Shown here in pieces: positions 32,575-41,500 of a stretch of DNA of 64,000 nucleotides. Each line of letters starts with the position of its first letter. Positions within the stretch are counted from its first letter, which is position 1. Source of the DNA: JAJFUG01 sp964473155 (lineage in GTDB: Bacteria > Gemmatimonadota > Glassbacteria > GWA2-58-10). The stretch is from NCBI GenBank assembly GCA_964473155.1, contig CAYYNT010000016.1, positions 1-64,000 of the forward strand. Direction: 5' to 3'. The notes below the pieces were generated by a model, which worked only from the letters and a program-made list of their open reading frames with translations, ran no database searches and was not told where the DNA came from. A program made the translations under genes and the position numbers.

Positions 32575-33123
32575 ATGGCTGCATCGGGATGGACTTTGAA
32601 ATACCTGATTCTTCTGGCGGTCCTGCTGCTGAATCTTGCCGGTTGCGGGATGCATGAGCGTTCGGGAGCTGTTCCACCCGCCAGGGAACCCCGGTTTGAC
32701 CAGGCCGATTACCGTCTGGTCTGGCCGCTGCCTGTTTCCACGACTGCCCGGGTCACTTCATATTTCGGAACCCGGAAAGATCCGTTTACCGGACTGATCA
32801 ATTTCCATACGGGAGTAGATCTTGACGGAAGGCATGGCGACCCGGTTTATGCGGCCGGTGAGGGCCGGGTGGCGTGGGCCGGATACCGCAGCGGTTATGG
32901 CAACCTGCTGATACTGGATCACGGATGGGGCCTGACCTCCTGGTACGGCCATTGTGAATCGTTCAATACTAAACGGGGTCAGCCGGTTCGCAGAGGGAAA
33001 ATCATAGCCGGCATGGGGGATTCGGGGCGGGCTTCAGGAGTGCACCTTCATTTCGAGGTGCGCAAGCATGGTGTTCCAGTCGATCCATTCCAGCTTCTTC
33101 CTGCGCTAAAAACTCTTAAATGA
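32575..33123 (+). CDS. M23-family metallopeptidase lipoprotein
   Basis: 182 residues. ATG 32575 follows GGAGGA. A lipoprotein signal ends at the lipobox LAGC near residue 24. The LytM/M23 domain fills most of the rest: FHTGVDLDGRHGDPVYAAGE with the first zinc ligands, NLLILDHGWGLTSWYGHCES, and the final HLHFEVRKHG carrying the HxH. All zinc residues seem present, so it is probably an active glycyl- or D,L-endopeptidase trimming peptidoglycan from the envelope. Only the catalytic domain is present, without LysM or coiled coil. It follows acyP by 50 bp and precedes apt by 37 bp, so the three may be co-transcribed. Confidence 0.9.
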   Translation: MAASGWTLKYLILLAVLLLNLAGCGMHERSGAVPPAREPRFDQADYRLVWPLPVSTTARVTSYFGTRKDPFTGLINFHTGVDLDGRHGDPVYAAGEGRVAWAGYRSGYGNLLILDHGWGLTSWYGHCESFNTKRGQPVRRGKIIAGMGDSGRASGVHLHFEVRKHGVPVDPFQLLPALKTLK

Positions 33124-33160
33124 TGATAAAATATAACATCAACTGATGAAAGGTTAACTG

Positions 33161-33685
33161 ATGAGCCGGTATCAGCACCTCGCCGATACAATCCGCGTTG
33201 TCCCCGATTTTCCCAAAAAAGGCATCCAGTTTATCGATATTACGACTCTCCTCCGTAAGCCTGCACCGTTTGCCGAAGTGATTGACATCCTGTTCGAGCG
33301 CTACCGCGGCGAGAGCATCTCGCGCGTGGTGGGAATCGAAGCCCGCGGTTTTCTGTTTGCCTCGGCGCTGGCCTATCGTCTGGGCGCGGGACTGGTTCCC
33401 GTGCGCAAGCCCGGCAAGCTTCCAGGCAAGACAGTGTCAGTCAGCTACGAGCTGGAGTATGGCTCGGACAGCGTGCAGATGCATGAAGATGCCATCGAGA
33501 AAGGAGACCGGGTGGTGGTGGTGGATGACCTTCTGGCCACGGGGGGAACCGCCGCCGCTGTCTGCCGCCTGGTGCGCGGCCAGGGGGCAAACCTTGTCGG
33601 CGTGGCTTTCATGGTGGAACTGGACTTTCTGAAAGGACGCGATAAGCTTTCCGGAATCGATGTATTTTCGATACTGCATTATTAA
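33161..33685 (+). CDS. apt: Adenine phosphoribosyltransferase
   Basis: 174 residues, the standard bacterial Apt length. It joins adenine and PRPP to give AMP in purine salvage. The N-terminus has IRVVPDFPKKGIQFIDITTL, the middle VVGIEARGFLFASALAYRLG and VPVRKPGKLPGKT, and the PRPP-binding signature is VVVVDDLLATGGTA near residue 120. ATG 33161 has AAAGG ahead. Cytoplasmic; no purine genes are adjacent. Confidence 0.96.
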   Translation: MSRYQHLADTIRVVPDFPKKGIQFIDITTLLRKPAPFAEVIDILFERYRGESISRVVGIEARGFLFASALAYRLGAGLVPVRKPGKLPGKTVSVSYELEYGSDSVQMHEDAIEKGDRVVVVDDLLATGGTAAAVCRLVRGQGANLVGVAFMVELDFLKGRDKLSGIDVFSILHY

Positions 33686-33789
33686 GGTGATTGTGATCCT
33701 GGATACCGCTTCAACCGGGAGACATGAGGATTTATCGCTGATGACTCACGGGCGCGCGTCTATCACCAAGACACCCAAAGGATGGCCCC

Positions 33790-35982
33790 ATGTTCGGTCT
33801 GACTGTCGCTGATCTCGTTGTCATATCCATCTATATCCTGGCCATGATCTTTATCGGTTACTGGTCGATGAAAAGGATTCGCAGCCAGGAAGATTTCTTC
33901 ATGGGCGGACGGGCATTCGGGAAAACCCTGCAGGTAATGGCAATGTTCGGCTCCGGCACCTCAACCGACAGCCCGGTCGGCACGGCCAGGAACACTTTCG
34001 TCGGTGGGCTGTCAGGAATCTGGACTGTACTGAATTACCTGTTCTGCACGCCGTTTTACTGGTTCATCGGCCTGTGGTACCGGCGTTACCGCATGATTAC
34101 GATGGGAGATTTTTTCGAGGAACGTTTCCAAAGCCGTCCGATGGCGTCAGTATATGCGATCTTCGGCCTTTTTTTCTTTATAGTCTGGCTGTCGGTGGGT
34201 TTTTCGGCCGCCTCGAAGACTATCATAGCTCTCACTCCCAAGCCGGTGGCAGCGCTTTCGGTCGAGGAAAAAAATGAATACGAGCAGTTTCAGCGTCTGA
34301 CCGAGTTGGAGAACCTGGATTATTCGATGCTTGACGAGCAGCAGAGACAGGAGCTGCAGAACCTGCGCGAGATCAATCCAAGCGGTAAGTTCAGTTATGT
34401 CAGCGCCACGGCCCTTACTGTATTCATCGGCATCGTCGTGCTTCTGTACAGTTGGGCCGGAGGACTTCTGGCAGCGTATCTCACTGATTTTATTCAGAGC
34501 ATATTCATAATCATCCTCTCACTCATACTTATTCCGTTCGGACTCCAGCAGATCAGCTCCCGGTTCGGCGGCGCGGGCATGCTGGACGGGTTCCGTATTT
34601 TGCACGAGCAACTGCCGCAGGAGTTTTTCGACATCCTCGGCTCCCCACTGGCCAGCGATTTCACCTGGTACTACCTGCTGGCGGTGACAGCGATCAATCT
34701 GGTCGGCATCGTGGTGCAACCGCATATGATAGTCGTTGGCGGCGGCTCGGCAAAGGATGAGTTGAGTGCGCGTGTGGGAATCATGGTCGGCAATTACATC
34801 AAGCGTTTCCTGACCATCGCCTGGGCCCTGACCGGTCTGATAGCTGTGGCCCTGTACGCCAGAGAACTGACAGATCCGGACCTGGTCTGGGGCCATGCCA
34901 CGCGCGATCTGCTGGGCCCTGTGGGTTTCGGCCTGGTCGGGCTGATGATTAGCGCACTGATGGCGGCGCTGATGTCGAGCGCGAGCTGCTATATCCTGGT
35001 GGCCAGCAGCCTTCTTGTCCGCAACCTCTACAGTTGGATGCGGCCCGGCCGCAGCGAGGGACATTACGTGTTTGTCGGCCGGCTGGCCAGTTCGGTGGCA
35101 ATCCTGGGCGGAATATTTTTCTCAATCTATTATTATGACGTGTTCGACCAGCTCAAGGTGGCCTGGGAACTGCCGGTGATATTCGCGGCCACAGTCTGGG
35201 TGGCGATGTTCTGGCGCAGGGCGACCCGCACTGCGGCCTGGGTGACCATTGCTGCGACCGCGCTGCTGTTTTTTATCATCCCGATGCTTTCGCCGGTAGT
35301 GAATCCTTCGATGCGGTATAATAAGAATTTCCTTGCTGTTACACAGACACATGAGGTCACCCGCAGTTATGAGGCCCGTCAGTACGATGTCTGGAAACGT
35401 CAGCAGCAGATAGAAAAATACAGGGCGCAGCTCGCCTCCGGTTTGACTCCGGAGGGAGCCGAACCGCAACCCCTGGCCCTGGGGGACAGGATTACCATTA
35501 CCTCCAAGCCGCCGTCAAAATCGGTCTACTGGACCAAAGGGATAGGCGTCGATGAGAAAGGACAGCGTTACGGACAAGGTTTTTTCAACCTTGAGATGGC
35601 GGTGCTGGAATGGTGCGGCATGGACCTCGAGAACCTGGCCAATCCGATGATCGAAACCCTGCGCCTGCCATTCCGTATCCTGTTGCCTATTCTGCTGATG
35701 ATAGTTCTGTCGTTTTTCACCGCTCAGGTAGACCGGACTGTACTTGACCGTTTTTACGTCAGGATGAAAACGCCGGTCAATCCTGACCCGGCAAAGGACC
35801 GTGCCGAGGTTGAATTGTCATATCAGAAGCCTGACCGCTTCAACCATACGAAAATCTTCCCCGGCTCGCAGCTTGAATTTTGCCGCTGGACCAGTGAGGA
35901 TGCATGGGGATTCATTCTGGGGCTTGTGGCTGCGGGAGTAGTTATAGGTTTAACCCTGTGGGTAGCCGGGATTGGCGTTTGA
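33790..35982 (+). CDS. Sodium:solute symporter (SSS family), enlarged
   Basis: 730 residues with about 13-14 transmembrane helices. The SSS core is visible: YILAMIFIGYWSMKRIRSQE, the ion-binding MFGSGTSTDSPVGTARNTF, and the late helix LMISALMAALMSSASCYILV. Two large hydrophilic insertions set it apart from typical members of about 500 residues: one at about 152-195 (KPVAALSVEEKNEYEQFQRL onward, mostly helical) and one at about 515-615 (RSYEARQYDVWKRQQQIEKY onward). A last helix ends the protein after a 60-residue cytoplasmic stretch. It should import a sugar, carboxylate or similar solute with sodium. It is followed after 20 bp by a convergent-gap repeat. Confidence 0.85.
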   Translation: MFGLTVADLVVISIYILAMIFIGYWSMKRIRSQEDFFMGGRAFGKTLQVMAMFGSGTSTDSPVGTARNTFVGGLSGIWTVLNYLFCTPFYWFIGLWYRRYRMITMGDFFEERFQSRPMASVYAIFGLFFFIVWLSVGFSAASKTIIALTPKPVAALSVEEKNEYEQFQRLTELENLDYSMLDEQQRQELQNLREINPSGKFSYVSATALTVFIGIVVLLYSWAGGLLAAYLTDFIQSIFIIILSLILIPFGLQQISSRFGGAGMLDGFRILHEQLPQEFFDILGSPLASDFTWYYLLAVTAINLVGIVVQPHMIVVGGGSAKDELSARVGIMVGNYIKRFLTIAWALTGLIAVALYARELTDPDLVWGHATRDLLGPVGFGLVGLMISALMAALMSSASCYILVASSLLVRNLYSWMRPGRSEGHYVFVGRLASSVAILGGIFFSIYYYDVFDQLKVAWELPVIFAATVWVAMFWRRATRTAAWVTIAATALLFFIIPMLSPVVNPSMRYNKNFLAVTQTHEVTRSYEARQYDVWKRQQQIEKYRAQLASGLTPEGAEPQPLALGDRITITSKPPSKSVYWTKGIGVDEKGQRYGQGFFNLEMAVLEWCGMDLENLANPMIETLRLPFRILLPILLMIVLSFFTAQVDRTVLDRFYVRMKTPVNPDPAKDRAEVELSYQKPDRFNHTKIFPGSQLEFCRWTSEDAWGFILGLVAAGVVIGLTLWVAGIGV

Positions 35983-36002
35983 GGTAAATCTTGATTCAAT
36001 AC

Positions 36003-36138
36003 GAAGGGGCTGTCCCAAAAGTCCCTGATTTTTCTGTTTGCAAATTGTCGCAATCTATAACTATTTGTGATAAAAGCATTTTCGTAGGGTCACGGTGCAC
36101 CGTGACCCTACATTCAAAACTTTTGGGACATCTTCTTC
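36003..36138 (+). repeat. Convergent-gap repeat, copy 2 (MITE-like)
   Basis: A 136-bp element, the most diverged full copy. The left end GGGGCTGTCCCAAAAGTC matches the other copies; the right end AAAACTTTTGGGACATC has drifted. The internal palindrome is 28 bp and perfect (36084-36111; half: GTAGGGTCACGGTG). It occupies almost the whole 184-bp gap between genes that converge at 35982 and 36167. Confidence 0.88.
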
Positions 36139-36166
36139 GTTTTTTTAAAGCCTCCTTACTTAAACT

Positions 36167-36757
36167 CTATTCACGCGATCCGCTGATGACCTCCCGCGGG
36201 CTGGAAAGCTCGATCTGGCCATGCAGTTCGTTGAACAGCGCCATCACCGATGAACGAAGCATCTGCCATTTGCGGGTGCATTTCTGTTCGGTCTCCATCA
36301 GTCCGATGTATTTCTGGTTCATCAGCGGCAAGTCAGCCATTGCCAGGATAAAATTTTTCCGCATCTCGTTAAGCACGGTCCATTGAGTAAGGAAAGACTG
36401 TTTTCGCTGTTCCAGGGCTTTTTTAGCCAGCGCGCCGCCTTCAGGCAATTCTCGCTTGATCTTATGCATCTCGGCCAGAAGCTTTTTAACCTCTGAGCGC
36501 TGTTTAACCAGCCGAAGTTTCTGTGCCGCCAGATCCTCTCTGATATTATCAATGCGTTTTCTGGCTTCCTCTGTCTGTTTTATTGCATCGAGATAGATAA
36601 CACGGAAATGGCCGGTCTGACGGAGCAGTTTTTCATACTCGATGACTTTGCTCTCCAGAATTTTTCTTTTTCTGAAGCTGAAGAGCATATAAATAGCAAA
36701 TGCAATCACGACTGAAACAAATATCAGAACAAAAGTGTCGAGAGGATCGAGTTCCAT
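36167..36757 (-). CDS. Membrane-anchored coiled-coil protein of unknown function
   Basis: 196 residues. An N-terminal transmembrane helix (about residues 8-28, TFVLIFVSVVIAFAIYMLFS) is followed by a basic stop-transfer FRKRK, so the bulk should be cytoplasmic. Residues 35-120 are strongly helical and heptad-like (VIEYEKLLRQTGH, IDNIREDLAAQKLRLVKQRS, VKKLLAEMHKIKREL), suggesting a coiled coil. The C-terminus LNELHGQIELSSPREVISGS is less regular. The build recalls small divisome or stator-like scaffold proteins, but no family is recognised. It stands alone. Confidence 0.65.
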   Translation of the reverse strand: MELDPLDTFVLIFVSVVIAFAIYMLFSFRKRKILESKVIEYEKLLRQTGHFRVIYLDAIKQTEEARKRIDNIREDLAAQKLRLVKQRSEVKKLLAEMHKIKRELPEGGALAKKALEQRKQSFLTQWTVLNEMRKNFILAMADLPLMNQKYIGLMETEQKCTRKWQMLRSSVMALFNELHGQIELSSPREVISGSRE

Positions 36758-36911
36758 CCATTTCTCCGCTGGGAATAAGAATCAAGAAAAAAGTATAACG
36801 CTTCAGTGAGCGGTGTCAAGCCGCACCTGCATGACAGAGCGAAAAGGAGATGCAATTCTGGCATATTTAATGCAATCCTTAATAAAAGAACTACTTAACC
36901 AGGGAGTGAAT

Positions 36912-37013
36912 ATGTTCAGGCAAAAGGGTTTCTGGCGTTTTCTAAAACTTGTTACTGGCATAGGTTTCCTGTTTTCAGTAGAGTTTCTTCTGCTTGTGTA
37001 TCTTTTTTTATAA
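36912..37013 (+). CDS. Candidate 33-residue single-helix membrane protein
   Basis: ATG 36912 has GGGAG six bases upstream and opens a 33-residue frame: a basic start (MFRQKGFWRFLK) then one hydrophobic helix (GIGFLFSVEFLLLVYLFL). The frame can be read from further upstream (36813), but that part has no ribosome binding site. Small proteins of this size are easily mimicked by chance; the paired good ribosome site and positive-inside helix are the only support. The remaining stretches on both sides (36758-36911 and 37014-37239) show nothing else. Confidence 0.35.
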   Translation: MFRQKGFWRFLKLVTGIGFLFSVEFLLLVYLFL

Positions 37014-37239
37014 AAGCCTGCGGCAGGGGGCTGGAGTCTTGTAATCGGAAAAATCCGCTTATGCTCTCCGGACGTTTCTGCCTATGGCTTTTTTGAATCA
37101 ACAGGGTTGATTTTCCAGCCGGATGAGCGTAGTTTCTGCCTCATGTTTTTCGCGTTCAATCCACTCAGACATAGAGGTCAATGAACGCCCGAAATCTGGG
37201 CGCAGTCATGGCCACGCACAAGCAAAAATGAGAGCCGGC

Positions 37240-38406
37240 ATGGAAAACAAAAATTGTCCGGATAAAGATCGGGAAAGGTTTGAGGAACTTTTTGGATGTG
37301 AACCCTCTGTTCATGTTCATTCTCCCGGCCGGGCCAATATCATTGGAGAGCATACCGATTACAATGACGGGCTGGTGTTTCCATTCAGCATCGAAAGCCG
37401 CATAACAGTCCACGCCGCGCCGAACGGGACGAACAAAGTGAGGCTTTATGGCAGGGCATTCGATGAAGCGGCCGAGTTTGACCTGAAAGAGCTCAAGCGT
37501 AAGAAGCACTGGTCGGATTATGTCAAGGGTGTGCTCCATGAACTGAGCCGCAGAAAACTGAGCGTCAAGGGATTCGACGCTTATTTCGGCGGAGATCTGC
37601 CGATTGCCAGCGGTCTGAGCAGTTCGGCCGCTCTGGAGCTCGCGGTCTGCCGGACCTGTTCCCTTCTTGAGGATTTTGAACTCGATCCAATTGAGGAAAT
37701 TAAGCTCTGCCGCCAGGCTGAGAATCAGTTTGTCGGCGTCAGCTGTGGAATAATGGACCAGTTCGCCATTCGCATGGGCCAGGAGCATCATGGCGTTTTC
37801 ATTGACTGCCGTGACCTGAGTTTCGAGCTTGTCCCGATACCGAGTGATGAACTGGTATTCGTAATCACCTATAGTGGAGTCAAGCGTGGACTGGGGGCTA
37901 CAGCCTACCGCGAGAGACAGATGCAATGCCAGAAAGGCGTGCAGTTTTTCAGCGGCATCAACAAGTCTCTGCGCAGCCTGCGCGATGTAAACGAAGGATT
38001 CCTGCAGGCGGGACGGGATAATCTTGATCCGGTTATTTACCGCCGCTGCCGTCATGTCGTCACCGAGAACCACCGGGTGGAGCTGGCGGTTGAAGCTCTG
38101 CGCAAGCCCGATATGTCGTTTTTCGGCGAGTTGATGAACACGAGCCACGAGAGCCTGAAAAGCGATTACGAGGTAAGCTGCAAAGAATTGGATCTGCTGG
38201 TCGACCTGGAGCGCCAGGTCCCCGGGGTGCTGGGCTCGCGCATGACCGGGGCCGGTTTTGGCGGCTGCACTATCACTCTGGTTCAGCGCGCCTGGGTCGA
38301 GGAATTCAGGCGCCGTGTAGGGCAGACATACACGCGCAGCACCGGATTGACTCCGGAATTCCTGGTGACTCATGCCAGCCGGGGAGTTTGGGGCGAGCGG
38401 CTCTGA
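37240..38406 (+). CDS. galK: Galactokinase
   Basis: 388 residues from ATG 37240; ATG 37228 is also possible, and the frame opens still earlier without support. GHMP-kinase motifs are all present: the galactokinase signature GRANIIGEHTDYNDG near residue 30, the phosphate loop LPIASGLSSSAALELAV near residue 125, the catalytic aspartate region CGIMDQFAIRMGQ, and MTGAGFGGCTITLV near the C-terminus. It phosphorylates galactose to galactose 1-phosphate in the Leloir pathway. No galT, galE or galM is nearby. An alternative GHMP sugar kinase is possible but the signature is strong. Confidence 0.92.
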   Translation: MENKNCPDKDRERFEELFGCEPSVHVHSPGRANIIGEHTDYNDGLVFPFSIESRITVHAAPNGTNKVRLYGRAFDEAAEFDLKELKRKKHWSDYVKGVLHELSRRKLSVKGFDAYFGGDLPIASGLSSSAALELAVCRTCSLLEDFELDPIEEIKLCRQAENQFVGVSCGIMDQFAIRMGQEHHGVFIDCRDLSFELVPIPSDELVFVITYSGVKRGLGATAYRERQMQCQKGVQFFSGINKSLRSLRDVNEGFLQAGRDNLDPVIYRRCRHVVTENHRVELAVEALRKPDMSFFGELMNTSHESLKSDYEVSCKELDLLVDLERQVPGVLGSRMTGAGFGGCTITLVQRAWVEEFRRRVGQTYTRSTGLTPEFLVTHASRGVWGERL

Positions 38407-38418
38407 AACAATATAGAA

Positions 38419-38495
38419 AACAGGGTCGTGTCATGCCGCGGCCCTGTTCGGAAGGAAGAATGGAGGGGGCCGGCCTTTAAACAGGGCCGGCCCCC
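38419..38495. terminator. Two hairpins between converging galK and the giant gene
   Basis: GGGGGCCGGCC (38465-38475) pairs with GGCCGGCCCCC (38485-38495). AACAGGG (38419-38425) pairs with CCCTGTT (38442-38448), followed on the minus strand by TTCTATATTG. Both lie in the 96-bp gap and probably end the two converging transcripts. Confidence 0.65.
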
Positions 38496-38502
38496 CGCGT
38501 TA

Positions 38503-41500
38503 TTATTGGCCTGCAAGTTTCTTGAGCAGGGCCAACAGGTCGAATACATCCACTTTGCCGTTGCCGTCCACATCCGCTGCGGCATTTCCCGCGCTGGAAC
38601 CGCTCAGCACCTTCAGCAGACCGAGCAGATCGAAAACGTCAACCTTGGAGTTGCCGTCCAGGTCGCCGCCCCTGACCTGGGTGACGCCATCCATGAACAC
38701 CGAGAAGCTGTAGGTGCTGTTCGGGGCGCTGTCCGGTCCGCGCACCACGTGAGTGGAATCCGCGGCCTCCACGTAATACAGCACCGTGCTGCCCTCGGCA
38801 TGTCCCGGTATCTGACCGGAGTACTGATTGAGCTTGCCGGAAACCGGAGTCATTGACACGGACTTGAACTGTCCTCCCTCGGAGCCATAATAGAGACGGA
38901 CATCGCGGACCATGACATTGTCAATGACACTGGCTGTCACCACATAAGGGCCGAGCTCGTCAGTTGTGTTGGTAAGTTGCAGAACCGCAGTTATGTAAGG
39001 GGCCTGCAGGTCGAGGATCACACCCAGGGTATAATCCGTGAAGCGTGACATGTCGGCCATGGCGGTGGCTTTATTGGCCACGGTGTCGAGAGTGGTGGCA
39101 ATCTGGACGAAATTCCCGGAGGCGTCCAGACCGAACGCGGAGATACCGGCCTCCGTGAATTCCGGGATATCGCGCGCCGGAATGTCCTCTTCCTTGTAGT
39201 TGAACGTTATCTCAAAACTCAGGCCGGTCAGGCTGCCCGATATGGCGGAGGAAAGGTCCAGGCCCCAGCCGCGGCGGATGCCGTAGAAGTCTCCGCTCGT
39301 TGTCCCATCACCGCTCAGGAAAGTCATCACCTTGACCTTGTCCTTCGACCTGGACAGATGACTGTATCGGGCTGGTGTAACTGCCGCAAGCTGCGTAAAA
39401 GCGCCCGGCTCTTCAAAAGTCAGTTCGCCAGAGGTTTCAGATCCGGTGATGCCTCCTCCGACAGTATTCTGGCCATTGTTGCGCAAAGTAAGATTCAGTC
39501 CGGTTCCGGGGAATCCGTACTGGAATGGATTGCCGCCTGGCGGCAGAGTCGGCACATTGACCGAATCGCGGCGGATGATCTTGAAAGCTATTGCGCGCCG
39601 GTCTATCCCGCCACGGCCGTCCGAAGCAGTGATTTTGAACACCGCCGAGGGGATCTGCACGTTCTTATCCAGCAGGGCGGTGTTGAAAACGAATACGCTG
39701 TTGTTGCGGATATCCACGGACTGGATATAAGGGGTTTCCGTGGAATCTATGGTTACTGTCACCGGATCGAGGTCCGGGTCGGAAGTGGTGATTTCAAAAC
39801 TGATCGTGGCCCCTTCCGCGACCTCCTGATCCCGTATTTCGAAGATCACCGGGGGGCGGTTGCGGTCTGCAACCATGATAGTAACTTCCTGCGATGCGGA
39901 CAGCGAGCCATCCGCGGCCAGGAAATTGACATTGTACACACCGGCCTGCTCGTAATCCGGCTGCCAGAAGAACAGTCCGCTGGAGTTATCCAGCGCCGCT
40001 CCTTCAGGCAGAGTGCTCGATATGACCGGTATCTGCCTGCCGGTGGCGTCTTTCGCGGCCACCGTGAATTTCAGGGTGTCGCCTTCGTTTACCGTCCAGA
40101 CAGTGGGAACCGTTATTGTCGGAGCCACCGGCACATCGGTCACTGTTATCGTCACCGGTTCGATGTCTGTCAGTTCCCCGTCGCTGGCCACGAAATCGAT
40201 GTTATATACACCCGCCTGGCTGTAATCGGGCTTGAAAGTGAATGTGCTGGTCGCGTTGTCGAAAGCCGCGTTGTCCGGCAAAGGATTGACAAACACCGTC
40301 ACAGGGTCGCCCTCCGGATCGGAGGCGCTGACCACCAGGTTCAGTCCCTCGCCCTCGCCGAGAGTCAGGTCCGGTACATCCCCGAGAGACGGCGGCTGGT
40401 TGACCGCGCTCCCAACCGTGATAATCACCTGGCGGCTGTCAGAAGCTCCTGCCGGGTCAGTCACCTTGAACGTGACGGTGTAACTGCCGGCGGAGGCCGA
40501 GGCCCAGGCGAACGCAGCCGGTGACGCGGTTTTATTGAATGTTGCTCCGGTGGGCAGTCCGGTGGCGTCATAACTTAACACGTCGCCCGCATCCGGATCG
40601 GTTGCCGTCACATTGAACGCAACGCTCTGCCCCGCCTGGACCGCCAGGTTGTTCAATCCGCTCAGTTTGGGCGGCTGGTTCACATTAGTGACAGTCAGCT
40701 TGTTCGACACCGAGTGCACCTGCCCGTCACTGTCCCGGCAACTGAATGTAAGGTTATAGACCCCTGCCTGGGTGAAGGAGGGACGGAAAACGAACGTGCC
40801 GCTCAGGACATCGAAACTTGCGCCGGAGGGCAGGCTGGCAGGCTTGTCGAAAGTCACCGGTCGGCCATCCGGATATGCGCCCTTAACCTGGAAGCGGACC
40901 TCGTTACCCTCGGCCACCGTATAGTCAGAAAGGGTCTGGAGCGTGGCCCTCAGAACCACTTCGTTGACATTCAGACTGACCTGTTTTTCAGTCTTGAAGC
41001 TCCCGTCGCCCACGCCGACTGTCACGCGGAACAGGCCTTTCTGCTGATAATCGGGAGTCCAGGAGAGCGTGCGGGTGTTCTTGTCGAACGTAGCGCCGCG
41101 CGGAAGGTCGCGGGCGTAGAAATCGAGCTTTTTACCGCTCGGACTGACAGCGCTTGCCGTAACGGTGAGAAGCTTTCCCTGGTCAGTTCTGACGCTGTCC
41201 ACCAGCGTCAGGGAAGGCGGCAGATCAACCTGGCCGATAAAGATATCGACCGTGATCCTGTCTTTCAGCCCGCCCTTGTCCGTGGCCACGAAACCGGCCT
41301 TGAACGGTCCGGACTGCTGCGCTGACGGCGTCCAGTTGAAAGCTCCGCTGGCCGGAACGAATGCCGCTCCCGGCGGGATTACAGGCACGCCGTTGACATT
41401 ATCCACGGCCAGAGTGACAACATCGTTTTTGTCATCATCCACCGCCCTGACCGTAAACGAGACAGCTTCGCCCGCTTTTTTCTCAATCCGCAGGATACGC

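Noticed and set aside
37165..38373. Minus-strand open frame of 402 codons opposite galK
   Set aside because: galK has all family motifs; the opposite frame has none.
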